From: Coffea arabica
Lineage: Eukaryota > Streptophyta > Magnoliopsida > Gentianales > Rubiaceae
Direction: 5' to 3'
DNA: 64,000 bases
Assembly (NCBI RefSeq): GCF_036785885.1
Contig: NC_092324.1
Span: 27,021,001 to 27,085,000 of the forward strand
The stretch's first letter is position 1. Each line of letters opens with the position of its first letter. A program made the translations under genes and the position numbers. The notes under the pieces are model-generated. The model did not search any database and had not been told where the DNA came from. It saw only the letters and a list, made by a program, of their open reading frames with translations. Shown piece by piece: positions 63,329-64,000 of this stretch.

Positions 63329-64000
63329 AAAAAGAAAAAATAGACTAAAATTTTCAATTTTTCTTAACTCATCTAGACTTTTGTTCCCAACACCAAATAA
63401 AATATCAAATTTAGATCGAGGCGAAGAAGAATAGAATGAAGATGGCAATCATGAGGATGAAGAGAATGACAAATTCTTCGGTCTAAGATACTGAAGACAA
63501 GATGACATTTAGATTTGAAATGACAAGATGATGTCTTCACAAGCAGATCCAAGATCTGGTAGTTTTTAGAAGAAGGGAAAAGATAATGAAAAAAGAAAAA
63601 TGGAAAAAGGAAAGTAGAAAATCCTTTGTGATTTCAGATTGTAGAGAGAAGAAGAAGGAGAACGGGACCAAAAAGAAAACAAGAAAAAACAAAAAAAGGA
63701 ACTAAGAAAAGGACACAATCAAATTTGGAAGGAGGAAAACACAAGAAGAAAATAAAAAGAAAAGTAGAAAAAGAAAGGAAACATGAAAAAGAAAAGAATA
63801 AAAGAAGGAAAAGGGAAAAAATAGAAGGAATAAAAAGGAAAGAAAAAAAATAAAAAATAACTAATTTGATGGGAGAGGGTATTTTAGGAAGAAAATATTA
63901 AATTTTGTGCAAGAAATTGCCTTTTATCATTTACACTCACCTAATAAGGCGAGGTGAAACTACTCTCTGTTAATTTTATACATTCTTCATCCATACTACA
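63329..64000. other. Purine-rich end of window, no gene seen
   Basis: From about 63420 to 63860 the + strand is strongly A/G-rich (repeated GAAGAAG, AAAAGGAAA), with no reliable coding frame. It is the continuation of the sequence interrupted at 55345. Confidence 0.5.

Noticed and set aside
1..64000. A previously undescribed defence, biosynthetic or mobile system with several cooperating genes
   Set aside because: The window holds one host gene and many mobile-element remnants; no cluster of co-oriented unknown genes was seen.

Overview
The window reads as nuclear DNA of a flowering plant, probably a dicot. It has one long GT-AG split gene whose product matches a plant ABC1-kinase/beta-lactamase fusion. 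Around and inside that gene are plant-type transposons: L1-like LINEs with a C-terminal RNase H, Tourist, Stowaway and Mutator-like MITEs, an Athila/Tat-like LTR element and LTR remnants. There is no operon organisation and nothing plasmid- or phage-like. All calls come from reading the sequence and from recalled family knowledge; no search was run.

Layout. 1-4030: 3' part of a LINE on the + strand, with its reverse transcriptase internally deleted. 4071-4345: LTR fragment. 4681-6449: decayed Mutator-like element with ~90-bp terminal inverted repeats, holding a nested Tourist MITE. 7082-8376: TIR element with polypyrimidine/polypurine arms that appears to carry the 5' end of a DNA ligase 4 gene. 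8515-8780: RNase H-like fragment. 10027-33613: the one apparently intact gene, an ABC1K11 (At5g24810)-like protein, 18 coding exons and 966 codons; its introns hold a second copy of the 7-kb TIR family, a second Tourist MITE, another TIR element and tandem duplications. 34690-43330: AT-rich degenerate repeats split by a polygalacturonase fragment and a second, frameshifted LINE. 44215-45998: probable solo LTR. 46960-49165 (minus): pollen-receptor-kinase-like pseudogene with a 365-bp Mutator-type MITE in an exon, flanked by a perfect 9-bp duplication. 51524-51943: Stowaway MITE. About 52350-55340: LTR-like non-coding sequence. 55346-63323 (minus): LTR retrotransposon with 1.76-1.77-kb LTRs, tRNA-Asp primer site, perfect 5-bp target duplication, gag remnants and no pol. 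63330-64000: purine-rich, no gene seen.

How it fits together. Only the ABC1K gene looks functional; its splice phases are consistent across all 18 exons and the kinase and serine-hydrolase motifs are kept. The rest is a layered record of insertions: MITE in MULE, LINE in AT-rich repeats, LTR element in an older LTR, MITE in a kinase pseudogene. I found no clear undescribed biological system. The observations most worth checking are the captured LIG4 5' end in a foldback-type TIR element, a tandemly duplicated splice donor at ABC1K exon 2, a GC-AG intron near its 3' end, and the gag-only Athila/Tat-like element with repeated CCGG-centred motifs.
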